Positions 45,873 to 59,800 of a DNA stretch of 64,000 nucleotides are shown one piece after another. The notes beneath the pieces were generated by a model that did not search any database, was not told where the DNA came from, and saw only the letters and a program-made list of their open reading frames with translations. Numbering within the stretch: the first letter of the stretch is position 1; each line of letters opens with the position of its first letter. Origin of the DNA: Rotaria sordida (Eukaryota; Rotifera; Eurotatoria; Philodinida; Philodinidae). A program made the position numbers and the translations under genes. The stretch spans positions 28,116 to 92,115 of the forward strand of contig CAJNOL010000742.1 of NCBI GenBank assembly GCA_905250125.1, read 5' to 3'.

Positions 45873-48298
45873 CTTGCAAAATGTTCTACTAGGGTAGTAT
45901 GCATTAAACTTATCATTCTACTTCATATACAAACATAGAAACTTTGTTTTTTCGTTAAATTTGACATCTCGACTAATTCGAATGTTTTATGATGGATTCA
46001 GTTCGGAGATGTGCTTCATACCGAATTCGCATCACGAACTTAATTTGTGTCATCCAGTTTTCTTTCATCAAATTAAATGAACAATATTCAATCAAACCAA
46101 AGTTATTAGAAACATCAATAAAAATTGATTTTGTAATATTGATCTTATTGTGAATATCTTTTAATCATTCAACTTTGAATATTTAATTGTTTATCTAATA
46201 AAATGTACAATCCGTCTCATGAAAAGTTTTTTGTGTTTTTTTTTTTTTATAAATGATTATGATGTATTAGTGTTAATTATCGAAATGTTCTTCAAATTTT
46301 TTGTTTAAATTAATTTAGAGAAACAAACTAACTAAACGATTATTTCTGTTAGTTGTTAAAGATCAATCTCGTGTTAATTTGTTAATACCTTGATCAACAA
46401 CAATGAAATAAACAGACATGATATATACAATAAATAATCATCGCATGAACAAGAACTTTTCTTCAATGTTCTTGACACTCGTCATTTATTATTATTATTA
46501 TTATTACTATTTAGCATTTTTTTTGTCAAGATCAAGGTTGCGTAGGGGTAACTTAACGAAGTAGTGTTCTTTTTTTTTTCCTTGGCCTCTTGATTTCTTC
46601 ATACTGTTAGCAAATATATATTTATCTTTGATTGGATATTTTCCTGTGTATCTCTATATGTGAATATATGTTATTTGAGAATGCGATATTCATACAAATC
46701 TTTCGAAGAATTTTGTGAAAGTAGGAAAACAACGTGGGTTGATGATATTCCATCAAGAAGAATAGCATAGTGCGGAATGTCTTTTTTTTGTCGCTTATTA
46801 TATAAAGGAACTGTTATCATTATCTGCGATCCTATGGACATAATTATGAGTCTCTCCACTATTCTTTTTTTTTTTTTTTTCTATTCGATATATATGCATA
46901 CATAAGCACGTAGAAAAAAAAAAAGAAAGAGCAACATTGATCAGAAGGCACACGAGTTGTTGGTGTATGGTGTCATCAACTCGTATCAATCTGAGTTTTA
47001 GATTGACGACATAAACACGTCGATTATCATTTTATATTAATATCGTATTTTTTCATCAAACTAGTTTTTAAGATAATTAACAAATACAAAGAAGGATAAC
47101 AATAATATCTTCTTGTTTGATTAAGTGACGAAAGCTTACATAAGTTTTCATAAACGGTAAGTTATCACAATAAATAATTAGTTTATTTTTTATTTTATCT
47201 AGAACAATAGCTTAATTTATATTAGAGAGAAAAAAAAAACGTGAAAATAAAATTTTTTTCTTTTTGTTTTCTCAAATAACTGATATATCCTAAATCAAGT
47301 TATCACTTATTTTTTCCCGATGATGATAAATAAAAAGAGTCAGTTAGATTAACTCAATTTGTCCTATTACTTATCATACCAATCTGATATTAATGAAATA
47401 TATGCACGTCATAAAATGACAATAACAACATAGAAATATCTGCGATCATATTATATGCATATTTCTTTTTCTGTCATATATTATATCAGGCTGATAGAAT
47501 TTTTTTTTTTTTAGTCGTCTTTTATGCTTCCTTTATATATCTATATTTCATACAAAAGAATCGTTTACATTTGCTTGTTGCAGAACAAAAAAGATATGCA
47601 ATCTTCGTCGTGCAAGAGCGACTGCTGTATATGATAATCCTAAATGGATGGTTCTCTCAATCATAACACCATTTGTTGTATAGGAGCAAGACGAGAGAAA
47701 GAGAAAAAAAAAACACTACGAGTAGAATCTCTATTGTTATGATGAATTCGCTATTTTTCTTCGCATTTTCCACGATTGATACGCAAATTCATAGACAAGA
47801 ATATATTCCCTATCCACAAATATCATCCAGACTCGGTTATGTATACACACGCACACATGGATAACAGAAAAAAAAGAAGAAAGAAAAATTAGTTTGTATT
47901 TCCCATTTGTCGATACACGTACATAGGTCACACTCAAAGGAAAAAAGAATCTTCTTTTCTTCCACTGCGTTAGGCATATCAGACGCAGCGATCGGAAACA
48001 TATTCCAATTGAAGAACAGTGTTTTCTTCCTCTTTGACCGAATGCTTACTATGACTGGTCAAATGTTTTCTCATTAGAATATTCTCCAATTTCCTTGTCT
48101 TTATTTCTCTTTTTTTCTTCTCTATTACATACATCATGTTGTTTCATGCGCTTGAGATAAGAACATCTCGGTTGCCATAATAAAATGCGTTGCTGAGATT
48201 TGTCTTTAAAACAAAACAAAAAAAAAGCGAAAATCATTATGAACATTACAATTTCATTGATGTTTGTCTGATATCAGTGAAAAAGAATAATAAAAAAA
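45873..48298. other. AT-rich upstream region of the PDZ gene
   Basis: No gene recognised. Microsatellites include (ATT)n near 46488-46506 and long A/T runs. Open frames at 46671-46989 and 47673-48246 have no domain or splice support. Promoter elements cannot be called. Confidence 0.35.
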
Positions 48299-51206
48299 AT
48301 GTTAGGTGATCGAAAAACTGTTGTTTTACGAGGCGGAGCTCCTTGGGGTTTTCGACTTTCAGGCGGTAATCAAACGCCTATTTATATTGCTAAGGTACTT
48401 TTTTTTTTTTTGAAACAATAAAAAACAAAATAAAATTTTAAAATAAATTTACCTAGGTTCGAAGTCGAAGCAAGGCAGCATTTGGCGGTCTTGCAGCAGG
48501 TGATACCATTATATCAATTAATGGTATACCTTCATTACAACATACATTACGCGAAATAAATGATATAATTGATACTGTTCGTGATCAATTAATTATTGAA
48601 GTACAAAGGTATGATTCAAAAAAAAAGAAAACAATAATAATAATAATAATAATAATAAAATTTTAAATTTTAGTACAACAAATACTCGTAATTTTCGACT
48701 TGATTCAAGTTCAAGTATAGATACACGAGAAAATAGTCCTGTCCGTTTAATACAACGTATAACACCACAACCAAGACAAATGGATTATCATCAATATACA
48801 TCATCACGTACTACACCAACTTATCCATCAAATACCAATTATTTCAATAATACGAATTCAATTAATGGAGAACAATATTTTCTAGATTCTTATGGACGTT
48901 CAACACCAAATCCTTTACCATCTATATTTCGTACAGCTACTATAACAACGAATTCACCATCAACACCAATAACTACAGCACGAGTACAACAATTTAGTTA
49001 TCGTCCATCAACATCATCAAATAGTACCTATGATATACCACGTAATTATAATGGAACAATTTCAAGTGGTTATCTATCCGATACTAATGATCTTCGTCGT
49101 TCATCAATATCTGTTCGTCCAATGAATGGTACAACAAATAATATTCGACATACTACTAATCAACAACCATATCTTACACCATCATCATCAACAATACCAA
49201 CATATAATACAAAAATTTCAACAGGTACTGAACAAAATTATTATAGTGATTCTGAATATGTTACATCTGGTCCACGTTATTATAAAATTACACGACAAGT
49301 AAATACTAATCGACGACCAAGTAATGTTGTTTTACCAATTCGTTCAATAATAAGTAAAGCATATGATCAATATGTACCAACAGAACAACCACAAGTGCAA
49401 CAACAACAACAAATTTTTGATGTATATCGTTATCAACAAGAACAACAACGTGAAAGACAAGAACGCGAAAGACAGGAACGTGAAAGACAGGAACGTGAAA
49501 GACAGGAACGTGAAAGACAGGAACATTTGCAGCGAAAATTATATCAACAACAACAACAACAAGCACCTTCTACTCGATTTAATTCATCACCGAAAATTAC
49601 TTTACCATCTCAAACAACTATTGATCATGAAATTGGTGCTGAATTACTTAAATCACCAATTGCTAATAGTAAGTTTTATATTTTAATGATAAAATTTTTT
49701 TGTAAGAAGAAAAAAAACAAATTTTGTTTTCTTATTTTAGAGAAGCGTTATGGTGATTCAAGCTTCTTTAAAACTCCATTTAATACTTATCCAACAATTG
49801 AAGAACAAAAACAAATGGCTCGTAAAATAGCATCAATTCTTGAAGGTGGTGATCCAACACAAAAAGGTTCAACAAAATTTGAAAAACAACGTCAACGAGT
49901 AGAAAAATATACTATTGAATCTGATACAACTAATTATAGACCATTACGTCCATTACAAACAAATGATTCATTATATTCTAGTAAACAACAACAACAACAA
50001 AAACAACAAAAACAATCTTATTATAATTCATCAGATATACCTGATTGTATTAAACATAGTTTAGAAGAAGCTCAATATATAAATCCATTAAGATATGTTG
50101 GTGCACCAGAAGAATTTAAACAAATTCATATGCAGGTATGAAGATTTCAATTAATAGATTTAATAATTTTCTTTTTTTTTTGTTTTGTTTTTTTAGGAAC
50201 ATGTAACACATACAAATGTTCCACCACAAGCTGCAATGAGTCTTGTTGCTGATTTAAATCAAAATCGTAGTAAAGGTGCAGCATTATTTCAAAAACGTAA
50301 AGCTCGTTCTGAAAAATGGATTATTGATGAGAATAATGTTAAAAAACAAGGTTATCAAGCAACGTCAAATTATATTGGGGTTAGTATGGATATCATTAAT
50401 CATAGTTAATTGTTTATTGTCTACATTATAGCCAACAACAAAACCATGGGGTCAACGTGCACCATCATGTTCTGATAGTGAAGGACCAAGTTTTTCGCCT
50501 GTACGACCAACATTTAATCCTTCGTCGAGTTCTATTCTTCCTGAACCAACTATGTCACCTACACCACCAACACAAACAGTACCACGATATGGAGATTTTA
50601 ATGCTAAACCAAAAGGATTTAATACTTGGCATTCAGAAAGTAAGAATTTAATTATTCATTGAAATAAAAAATATTTTTTCTTTTATTTTCAATTAATAGA
50701 TCTATCACCACGTGGAAGTATTGATGCAAGAAAACCACTTAATCTTAATATTGAACCAAGTATTCGTGAAGGTAGATTTATTTAAATAAATTATTAAAAC
50801 TTAAGATTTCTTGTTTTCTTTTTTTAAAGGTATTGCTGAATCACATACACGAAGTGCATCTCAACCTTGGTCACCACCAAATAATTCTCAATCTATATTT
50901 TCTCCAAATCAACAACAAACTACTACTATAAATCATTTTAATTATCCATCAGAAAATCTTCTTTCAAAATGGACAAATCAAGATTATTCATCACGAAATC
51001 AATCTAAAATTCAAGATCAACGTCAATCACAAATACCAATGACCCATGATGGTATTGATAATTTACGTCAACGACTTATGCAACCAAATCAATCATATTC
51101 GTATACGGGATTTAATCAACGAAGCAGCAATAATGCTAATCCTAATATATATCCTTTATCTCAACAACGATCACAATATCAACAACAAAATTTTACCGAT
51201 CTTTAA
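48299..51206 (+). CDS. N-terminal PDZ protein, synaptopodin-2/ZASP-like (825 aa)
   Basis: Eight exons: 48299-48394, 48457-48608, 48674-49668, 49741-50135, 50197-50379, 50432-50639, 50700-50771, 50830-51206. Residues ~5-83 form a PDZ domain with GGAPWGFRLSGG as carboxylate-binding loop, IAKVRSRSKAAFGGLAAGD and IISINGIPS, typical of PDZ-LIM/ZASP and synaptopodin-2 proteins. A long disordered Ser/Thr/Tyr/Gln-rich region follows, with a tandem (QERER)n run at 49440-49520. Near residues 580-620 is SKGAALFQKRKARSEKWIIDE, which recalls a conserved block of synaptopodin-2/CHAP. No LIM domain is present. A Z-disc or actin-associated scaffold role is inferred from the family. Confidence 0.8.
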
Positions 51207-52182
51207 AGGTTTCTTATGCATCAATAACATACAAGCCAAACTCGGTGAAATACATCAAATCGTTTGTTCGCTCAATATACTTACTATAGTTATGAGCATT
51301 TTGTCATTTTTTTTTTCCTAAGAATATATGTTCGTAGTATAGACTAAAGAAAAATCCATCAGTTCCCTTGCTTTTTTTGTTTATTCATTTAATTGTTTTT
51401 TTTTTTGTTGATTTTGAGTGTGGGTGTGGGTGTGGGTGTGTGTGTGTGTTTTTCTTTTATAATGGCACTTTGATTATTTATATGCTTTTCACCATCGGCA
51501 ATTGTCTTTAATAAATCTTCTTATGCACAGATTAACATAGAACAAAGAATTCATTAAAACTATAATTTAATTTTCATATTTATGTAACATATAGACAATC
51601 AAAATTAGTAATATTCTGAGCCTGCATAGAAATTTTGAGAAGAAGGGGTGGCATACTACTTCATTTATTATTTCCTCAAAAATTCATTGTCCTACAATCT
51701 AAATTGTTGATTACCTCTAATATGATTAACATAGGAATATATCTGATCAAATAAATCAATCTTTACCAATAGCTATATATAAACCTTGATAAAGATATAT
51801 GCCACATTTGTCATGATACTTGAAAGAAAATGTGAAGGTGAATACTACAAAGAATCAATAATCCATATTATTTATATTTCTATAATGTACTTGATTTATG
51901 TTTGATAAACAGGTGGCATAATAGGAATATTAGATTGCTTAGTATCATACTCTCGTTTGTACTTTTCGTATAAGATATATCTATCATTTTTCATACTAGA
52001 AAATTTCATTATTTAGATTACGAATTACTTAATATTAGATAAGTCTGAAATTTATTATTTCGTTGAATATCAATATATATTTCTTTTTCATTTTTAATTA
52101 AGATCAATGTTGATTAAAACATTTTGTTTTGTTTTTTTATATACAAAAAAGAAAACAAAACAAATATGATTATTTTCTATTG
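51207..52182. other. Convergent 3' region between PDZ gene and eL42
   Basis: Shared downstream region of two convergent genes. Contains a short interstitial TGTGGG array with a GT tail at 51417-51448 (about three perfect units). AATAAA occurs near 51510. No other feature. Confidence 0.5.
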
Positions 52183-52503
52183 TTACCATTTGCCAACTTC
52201 ATTTCGTTTTTTCTTTTGTCCACCTAATTCAAAACGTCGTGTACGTTTAATAGTCAAATGACGTTTATGATGACATTCACTACATTCCAAACGTAAGACA
52301 ATTTTTCTTGTTTCTTTAGCTTTTTTATGAAATACAGGTTTTTTCTGACCACCATAACCTTTTTGTTTGATATCATATCGACGTCGACCTTGAGCATGTT
52401 TACTTTCTTGAGCCTTTTTATATTGTGTTACTTTATGTAAAGTATGTTTTTTACATATTTTACCTTTACAAAATGTTCGACGTATTTTTGGAATATTTAC
52501 CAT
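52183..52503 (-). CDS. RPL36A: Large-subunit ribosomal protein eL42 (L36a/L44), 106 aa
   Basis: One coding exon from ATG at 52503 to TAA at 52183-52185, 106 residues, the normal length. It begins [20 protein letters not shown] and contains [28 protein letters not shown] and [12 protein letters not shown], the family's signature blocks. The zinc-binding pairs are C-x4-C and C-x2-C, as in yeast. The ATG lies one base after an acceptor-like TTTATAG; a GTATGT donor about 57 bp upstream suggests a 5'-UTR intron (about 52504-52561). It sits at the exit site of the cytosolic 60S subunit. Confidence 0.96.
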   Translation of the reverse strand: MVNIPKIRRTFCKGKICKKHTLHKVTQYKKAQESKHAQGRRRYDIKQKGYGGQKKPVFHKKAKETRKIVLRLECSECHHKRHLTIKRTRRFELGGQKKKRNEVGKW

Positions 52504-55500
52504 TCTATAAATTAAATATGAAGTAACAAAATTTATCAATTTAAATTATTTTATTATACATACATTAAGAATAATCAGATATGTTGAGGAAAGATATACA
52601 AAAATTTTGTTTTGTTACTTTGAGTATTTATAAGATTCGGAATGTTATTACGAAATTTTACTTGAAATTACAACACATTGTGATGGTTTTTTTGAAAGCA
52701 TAGTCAATGCATAGTGAGTTATTTTTGCTTTTTAAATTCTGAGAAACATATAAACAGAATGAATGAATTTTTTTCGAATAAAAATTTAATATTCTATGAG
52801 TCATAAATATATATGTTTTCTTTTTGATTGTTCATTTGCTTTGATAATGTGATCATGTATTTGATTAATTTTAAAACACAGTATAGGAATAAAAATTGTA
52901 ATTTTAGTTTTAAAATATATATTTATTGAAAAATTAACTATATATTAATTCAATGGAAAACGTTATTCGAATTCAATAAGATTTCATAAACAAAATTATA
53001 TATTGGATTTTTATGTTTTTCTTTACTTTCCAATGAATTCTAAGTTTCAAGTGATTAGATAAACATTTGAGAAAAAGAAAAGAATGGTATTGATATTAAC
53101 AACACTGATTGCATAGATGAAAGTTTTTTATTAGCAAATTAATAATAAAAATTAATAGCGCTATGATGTTTTATATCATAATGATGTCTATTTAGAGCAC
53201 ATTTCCTTATGCGTTACCTCTCGTATGCTGTAATACACTATGTCATGCATACTTTTTCTTTACAAAAAGTACATCGAGTTTTCGGTATGTTTAATATTTA
53301 ATATCAATGAATTTTTATATACATATGTAATGACGAAATTTTACATGTACTTGTGACATAATAGAAAATGACAAAGAGAATTTGTATGACACACGAAATC
53401 AGAAAAAAAATTTTTTAATAATACAAGATTAAATTTTACAATTTTCATTTGTATCTATAGAACTGATTTCGTTATTCAAAAAAAAAAATGTATAGTTGAC
53501 ATTAGAAATATGTATATATTATCACTTTATTTTACTGATAAAATGAAATTTTTATATTTGATTTAGTAAAACAACTAAAACTCAGATATTCGATTCAAAA
53601 CAAAAATATGGATTAATTTAGAGTATCGAATTTATCATTAATATTAAAAAAAACAGAGGCACCCTCTGCCAAGCAAACTATAATTAAGTTTTCAATGCAT
53701 CATTAATATTTAGTTCATGGTTTTTTTTTTCGTTCTTTTCATTTAACTTCATATTCTTGTTATTGCTCAATATCATTTATATTCAGAAATAAGTAGAAGA
53801 AACGAAACACATTAATATTGTGGTCCGAAAATCGATGGATTATCTCACGTGAACTTCTCCATTGATCGCTTTCTTGGCCACATTTCTTTGTACATCATTA
53901 TATTACATAATAGAACCAATTTTTGGATAGAAAAATGTTTCTCTGAATAGATGCTTTTAGTCGGACATTTACTATCATGCTCATGAAGTTCTTGAGTATT
54001 TTGAACAAGAAAGTTATACGATATGAACACATCTTGCGGTCTGTGTTTATGCAACACATGAAAAAAAAACGTTTTCGATTAGGAATGCTTATCTATCTAA
54101 TCCAATGATTATGATGCCAGGAGAAGCATGATACATTATCCATCAATACCAGCTCGTCGAGACATCAGATATGTAATAATATAAATATGATATTGAGTTA
54201 GTGATATTAATAATGATTTCTAAGCAGGGTTTGTACTCATCATATAATTCTTAGAGTAAGAAGGGGTGACTTGGCGCAAGAAATTGAACTTTTTTCTTGT
54301 AATGTTCATAATTTTTTTACTTTAAGTGATAAAAAAAAATTTTTGGTACAAACTATATAGAGAAACTATTTCTCTATTCTATGGTGTTTTTAGTTTCTAA
54401 AAGTTTCTTCTGGTAACGTTTTCATGGTCATTTTAGTGAGATCTACTATTAACTGTGTCAAATTATTCTATGTTTTGGAAACTTTTTATGAACATGACTA
54501 ATTTGCTGAAGAACTTGCAGTCAATGTAATAAAAATATAGTGTTATTAATTATCATTGTCAAATCTAATGCTTATTTTTTCGAATGTATGTATCGCAAAT
54601 GAGCATTTTACGCTACGATTGTCTTAAAAATGAAAAGTCTAAATATATTCATCCAAATGCAAACTTCACATTTCGAAACTTGAAAGTTATAAAACATTAT
54701 TAGAATCTTAGTAAATGATTCCATTCGTTGAATCATTGCTTCTGCAAAAGAGAATTTTACAGGCCTAGGTCTTTTTCAAGATAGAAACGAAGATAGTGAA
54801 CAAACGCAGATGTTAGTCATCCTGTCCACAGGTAACGCATTCATCCATTTTTGACCTTTTGATTGTTATAACTCGATAACTTAAGATGACAAAAAGCTGA
54901 AACTTGCACTGTAGCAAGATATACGGAAGGTCTAGTTTCACTAAAATTTTCATTTCATGTGATCGAACTGCGACGATTCTAGAAGGATAGAAAGTCGTGG
55001 TAACGCACTCATTCAAAAGGATCCCTTCCATCAGAGCCATTCCATAATAGTTGCGTATATTTAGTATTGGACTGAAAATGTTTTAAGTCCATTAGTTTCT
55101 AAAGATTGTTTACTGTTGCTAAACTCCTGATTTGGTCAGGTTGATCCTACCATGTATGATGATATTTTCAACGAAAATATTACTTGTAAATGAATGCAAA
55201 TTCCATCAAAACCAGCTGATGATATTCAACCGCTGTCTTGTCATTGTTTTTCGACAATGGAAATACTTCAAACAAAAAAAAAATTTATGATCGCTTGGCC
55301 ATTGATCAAATAAGCATTGACACTTGTTCTAGAAACTGCATTTTAAAAATGCATTTTTTGATAGATAATCAATTGGTAGCTAAATATTCTCGCCTTTGAT
55401 CAAATATGCCTGGTATTCAAGTGACTATACGTCAAAAGATTCTGGTCATTTTGAGAGTATTCATGATGTATGATCTTCTTTTGATAGAGATTTATGTTCT

Positions 55501-56378
55501 ATGCCAGCATCTAATGACTACTCTTTCATTTGTTGTAGCCATTATCAGCGTATTCTTTGGTTCAACAACTTTTTTTTATAAACCTTTTACTATCAAATAA
55601 GAGTTTCTCATTTTTATGAAATAGATTTTTCAGATCTTATGCGTACTTCAATTATGAATATCATACTCATCTCCTACTGACATTTATTTTTGTAACATAA
55701 TAAACTCTTGCATAATTTCAACCAAACATTGTTAAGTTTTGTGAGACATCTAATTTTTCAGCTAAATATTTGTTTATATTTCTATCAACTTAATAGAAAT
55801 TTACATTGTTTTATCTCTAGACTGTGTATATAATCCCATAACAAGAATAAACCTAAAAAAACTATTTTCTATTCACCATCTGCTGAACAGCTGTTTTTCA
55901 TTAATATCCATGCATATACATTTTTCATCTCACGAAAGAAGCTCATTTAGTTGTTAATAGAAAATATGTAAAACAAACGAAATTAGATACATTAAAGAAA
56001 TTACAACTAAACAACAAAAAAAAAAGTGATGAACTAATCTATTCAATGATTTACATTGATATTTTGCACTCATACAGATAGAATGAGCTTATATTACATT
56101 TAGAAGATCATAACCTTGAGACTGAGATTTTGTTCTGTTGAGGAAGAATGTTTATATCATACTTTATTAAAAAACGAGTTTACCGATGGAATTAGATTTG
56201 ATATATCTCAATTCATTTGAAGACATGAATATCATCATCTAAGATATCTTATTAAGTCAAATAATAGATAAATTTTTTTCAATTTTGATTTGTATTTTTC
56301 TTTCTCTATTATTTTTTAATTTTATTTAATATATCATTCAATACAAATCAAATCATGAATAAACGATAAGAGAATTTT
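52504..56378. other. Gene-poor AT-rich region
   Basis: No gene supported. Direct GTAACGCATTCAT / GTAACGCACTCAT words at 54832 and 55000 bracket a ~170-bp repeat-like block. Small open frames (53845-54057, 54813-55040, 55406-55600) have no domain or splice evidence. Confidence 0.35.
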
Positions 56379-56805
56379 CTACCAATTACTGTAGAACTGA
56401 CTAATACCACGTTTCCATAATTCTCGATCTTGTCTATACAATAAATAAATCTAATAAATTATCAAGTTTATTTTTTTTTTGTCTTTTATTTACTTTGTTT
56501 CATCAAATTTAGCATTATTCATTTCACGTAGAACTAAAAGTAAAATTTATTGTTAATAATATTATATTTAAATAAATCTTACAATTGCATAAACGAGTTT
56601 TTCGAAATATGCACATATTTATATAATCAATATATGTTATCGAACTTTTCAGACGATTTATTCTTTGTGATAATACACTTTGACATTGAACATGATCTAA
56701 AATAAGTATATTATTTCTTTTTATCAACACTATTGTATACTTACTAAAAGATAGAAAAAATAATGCAAAAAGAATCAAAAATAAATGTCGAAATAATTTT
56801 TGCAT
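56379..56805 (-). CDS. Small secreted cysteine-containing peptide precursor (89 aa), new
   Basis: Four short exons on the minus strand join in frame: 56745-56805, 56583-56696, 56494-56533, 56379-56433 (270 nt, 90 codons with stop). Introns are 48, 49 and 60 bp, all GT-AG, with GTAAGT, GTAAGA and GTAAAT donors and TTTTAG, TTTTAG and TGTATAG acceptors. The product starts MQKLFRHLFLILFALFFLSF, a strong signal peptide. The mature part (~69 aa) has three Cys (residues 25, 49, 57), a basic middle (FRKTRLC), and ends ELWKRGISQFYSNW, with a Lys-Arg pair ten residues or so from the end that could be a prohormone cleavage site. No known peptide family is recognised. A secreted signalling or defence peptide is an inference. 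Confidence 0.65.
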
Positions 56806-59800
56806 ATTGAAATTATCTATAGAAATGAATTTGAAAAATAAAAATCTTTTCTTTTTTATCATTCAATTTTTAATTGAAATTTGATTCCATCTGTACAAAC
56901 AAACAATCCACATTGTTGTAAGTGAGATCCTCTTCTAACTTTGGTATATGAAGAGTATGAAATAAGTTTTGATTCTTTTATGAAATATTGTCCGGTCATA
57001 TGTTTTTTGTATAGACCGAAGATGATATTTACAGTAGAGACATTAGATGTTTAGATCTACTCTAGGCTAGAATTCCATCTTTTTTGCCTATTATTGTTAT
57101 AGATATACAAGTGATGTCAAAATTATAAAAAAATGTTTCGAATTAGTTTTGAAATCATCATGATTGAGAAAAATTATAGTCATTCGATCAGTCACTCACT
57201 ACGAGTAACATTTGCTTTTCTGCATATAACTCTTGTGTTCTATAATTTGTCCATGTCATTATGAATGCAAAAAAAGAAAAAGAATTATACGACCCATACG
57301 AAGGAACTACATGAAAAGGCATTGACGAATGTACTAGTTCTGAAATAGATGATACAAAATTAGCTGATATTTGGTCAACTGAGAATGAATGATTTGACAA
57401 TGAATTAGAATTAAATGATCGACTAATACAATAATGGAGAATATTTATCATTTGTTTAAGAACAATTCGATTTGTAAATCTCCTTTCGAGCAATACCTTT
57501 ATGTAACAGTACTAACAAAACTTTCTATGACTTGGACATCACTTGTATCTCTGTAATAATAATATGCAAAAAGCTGAAATTCTAGCATAGAGTAGATCTA
57601 GATGTTTAATGTGTGTACTGTGAATATCAACATCGACCAATACAGAAACATATGAGAAAACAAAATCGCATGAGAGGATTAAATCTTATTTTACATCTCT
57701 TCATATATACTACTAGATCAAACTAATGTATATAAATAAGTGTAGGAGTGATCGCATTTTCAATTACCTATCTCATTCATTGCATGTTGCCAAAGCCATT
57801 TTATACATGCAATAAAACGTATACATTCAATTACTGCTGCTGTTGACATAAACTGATTAACTTATTACTCAATTTTCTATCTATCTATATATTAAATAAT
57901 TTAGAAAAAAAAAGATTATTTATTTTTTGAAAATACTATATTAGAAATTTCTCTATGTTATATAGAAGATTTTTGTTTTTTAATAATCGAAATTCATGTC
58001 GGTTCGCACAATGTGAATAATATGAATTCGTGTATGAAGATAAATAAGTAATTTAAGCATACACAATAAATATATCCTCATAAATAAAATATTGTTTTTG
58101 AATAACAGACAGAAAGATAATACTTACTTGTAAGTTAATTAGAGGTATGTAGAAATAAGATTTTTTTTTTCGATTTCATATTCGATATTTAAAACTAAAT
58201 TAAATTCATTTTTTCAATCAACAAGTGATTTTCCTCTCTAAGAGATATATTATTTAAAATGAGACTAGAAATAATTTAATATCTGACATGGGTCAAATTT
58301 TTGTGACACGATCCAATTCGAATACTGACAACAATCAATTATATTTTTTTATGTAGTTTATAAACAACCAAAGAAACTTCTTCTCTTTCATTCCAATAAT
58401 TTATCGAGTCAACTTTTTTTAATCAGAAGTAAATCAATACGTGTTGATATGATTTGGTGTTACTAACTATTCATACAAAAACAATGAGATGTTACATCAA
58501 ACACTATTGCTATTGTCTGATATTGGTTGTTTTCTCTTTTAAATATGCACGATTAGTCCATCTTCTATTTATATATGTCTCATGGGATTATAAATATGCG
58601 TCCACTGTTGAAAACGAAGAGGTGTTCACATAGAGAGATTTCACTGTAAATCATTTGTTGTCATTGGACTATTAAATTTACTTGTAACAAGTATAAATGA
58701 TGACGCCACAGATTCCGTGTATCTTGAATTTTCCAATGAGATAATTCATCGATATAATAAAATGAAAGTAGAATTCGTCCATTAAATATCATCTATCATA
58801 TTTTTATGTATGTAGGACACAGCAAACAGCGCTATGTTTATTGTTGCAAAAAATTCTAAGACGTGAGATTTGATATTAGATATAGAGTTTTGGATTAGAT
58901 TTAGTTTCTAATATATGGATTTCATATTAAATAACCAGAATCACTTGAATTTTGATAAGATAAGGTGTTATCTGTTTTTGGAAATAGTTCAGTTTAATTT
59001 AAAAGAACTATTATCAAATTATTCATATTTAAACATAAATCCAAATAGCGAAACTATATGTACAATATTAACTCACGAATCTTGCATGTTTCATTGTAAA
59101 ATTTAAAACATTTGTGTACATATTTTTAATACTGTCGTTTGTCTATTTGTAAAAATAAAACTTGTAGTTTTTCAAATTTGAAAATTTTCGATAATAGATA
59201 TCGCCTTCCATGCCTTCGTTATAATTTCATCATCTTAATTACAATGTAGTTTATATGTTCATAATATGACATCATCCTATGTATACCAGAGATGTTACCA
59301 AACTACTTTTTTTTTCTAACCTGATCTGACTAGGAATGTCTGCAGGTCACAATAGATCGATTGATGTTTCTGATTTTTCAAATATATTTAATTATATTAC
59401 TCTGCATTATTGTATCATTCTAGTATTTATTTCTATAAAGATAAGAAAATAAAAAGTTCTTTTATGAAATATCAAATTAAAAGAAAAAAATTGTTATGAT
59501 AAATACTTTTCATAAAAGAAAAGCTTGAATTAACGCAATATTTTTGATCATATCAGTTCTATTTTATATAATCGAAAAAAAATGTTATCGGAATACTAAA
59601 AACCACATATGATTTGACATATAGTGAAGAGATTAAAGAAAATGTAGTATGTAAAAAAATATTTACATGTAATAATCAATTTTTGCAATAGCACAAATGC
59701 AAAAACCTACTATCGAATTATTTTTAATCTAAACAAATTCTTCTATCAATCAATGTAACTCCTACAACACTAAATTGACGTTCAGTTCAAATATTTATTA

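Noticed and set aside
49306-49686. Overlapping frames on both strands inside the PDZ gene
   Set aside because: They are shadows of the (QERER)n and poly-Gln coding repeats in the real gene's third exon.
57768-57850. Exon MSTAAVIECIRFIACIKWLW as first exon of the 57188-57493 frame
   Set aside because: The donor after it is in phase 1, whereas the downstream frame needs phase 0, so a direct join is not possible; an intermediate exon was not found.
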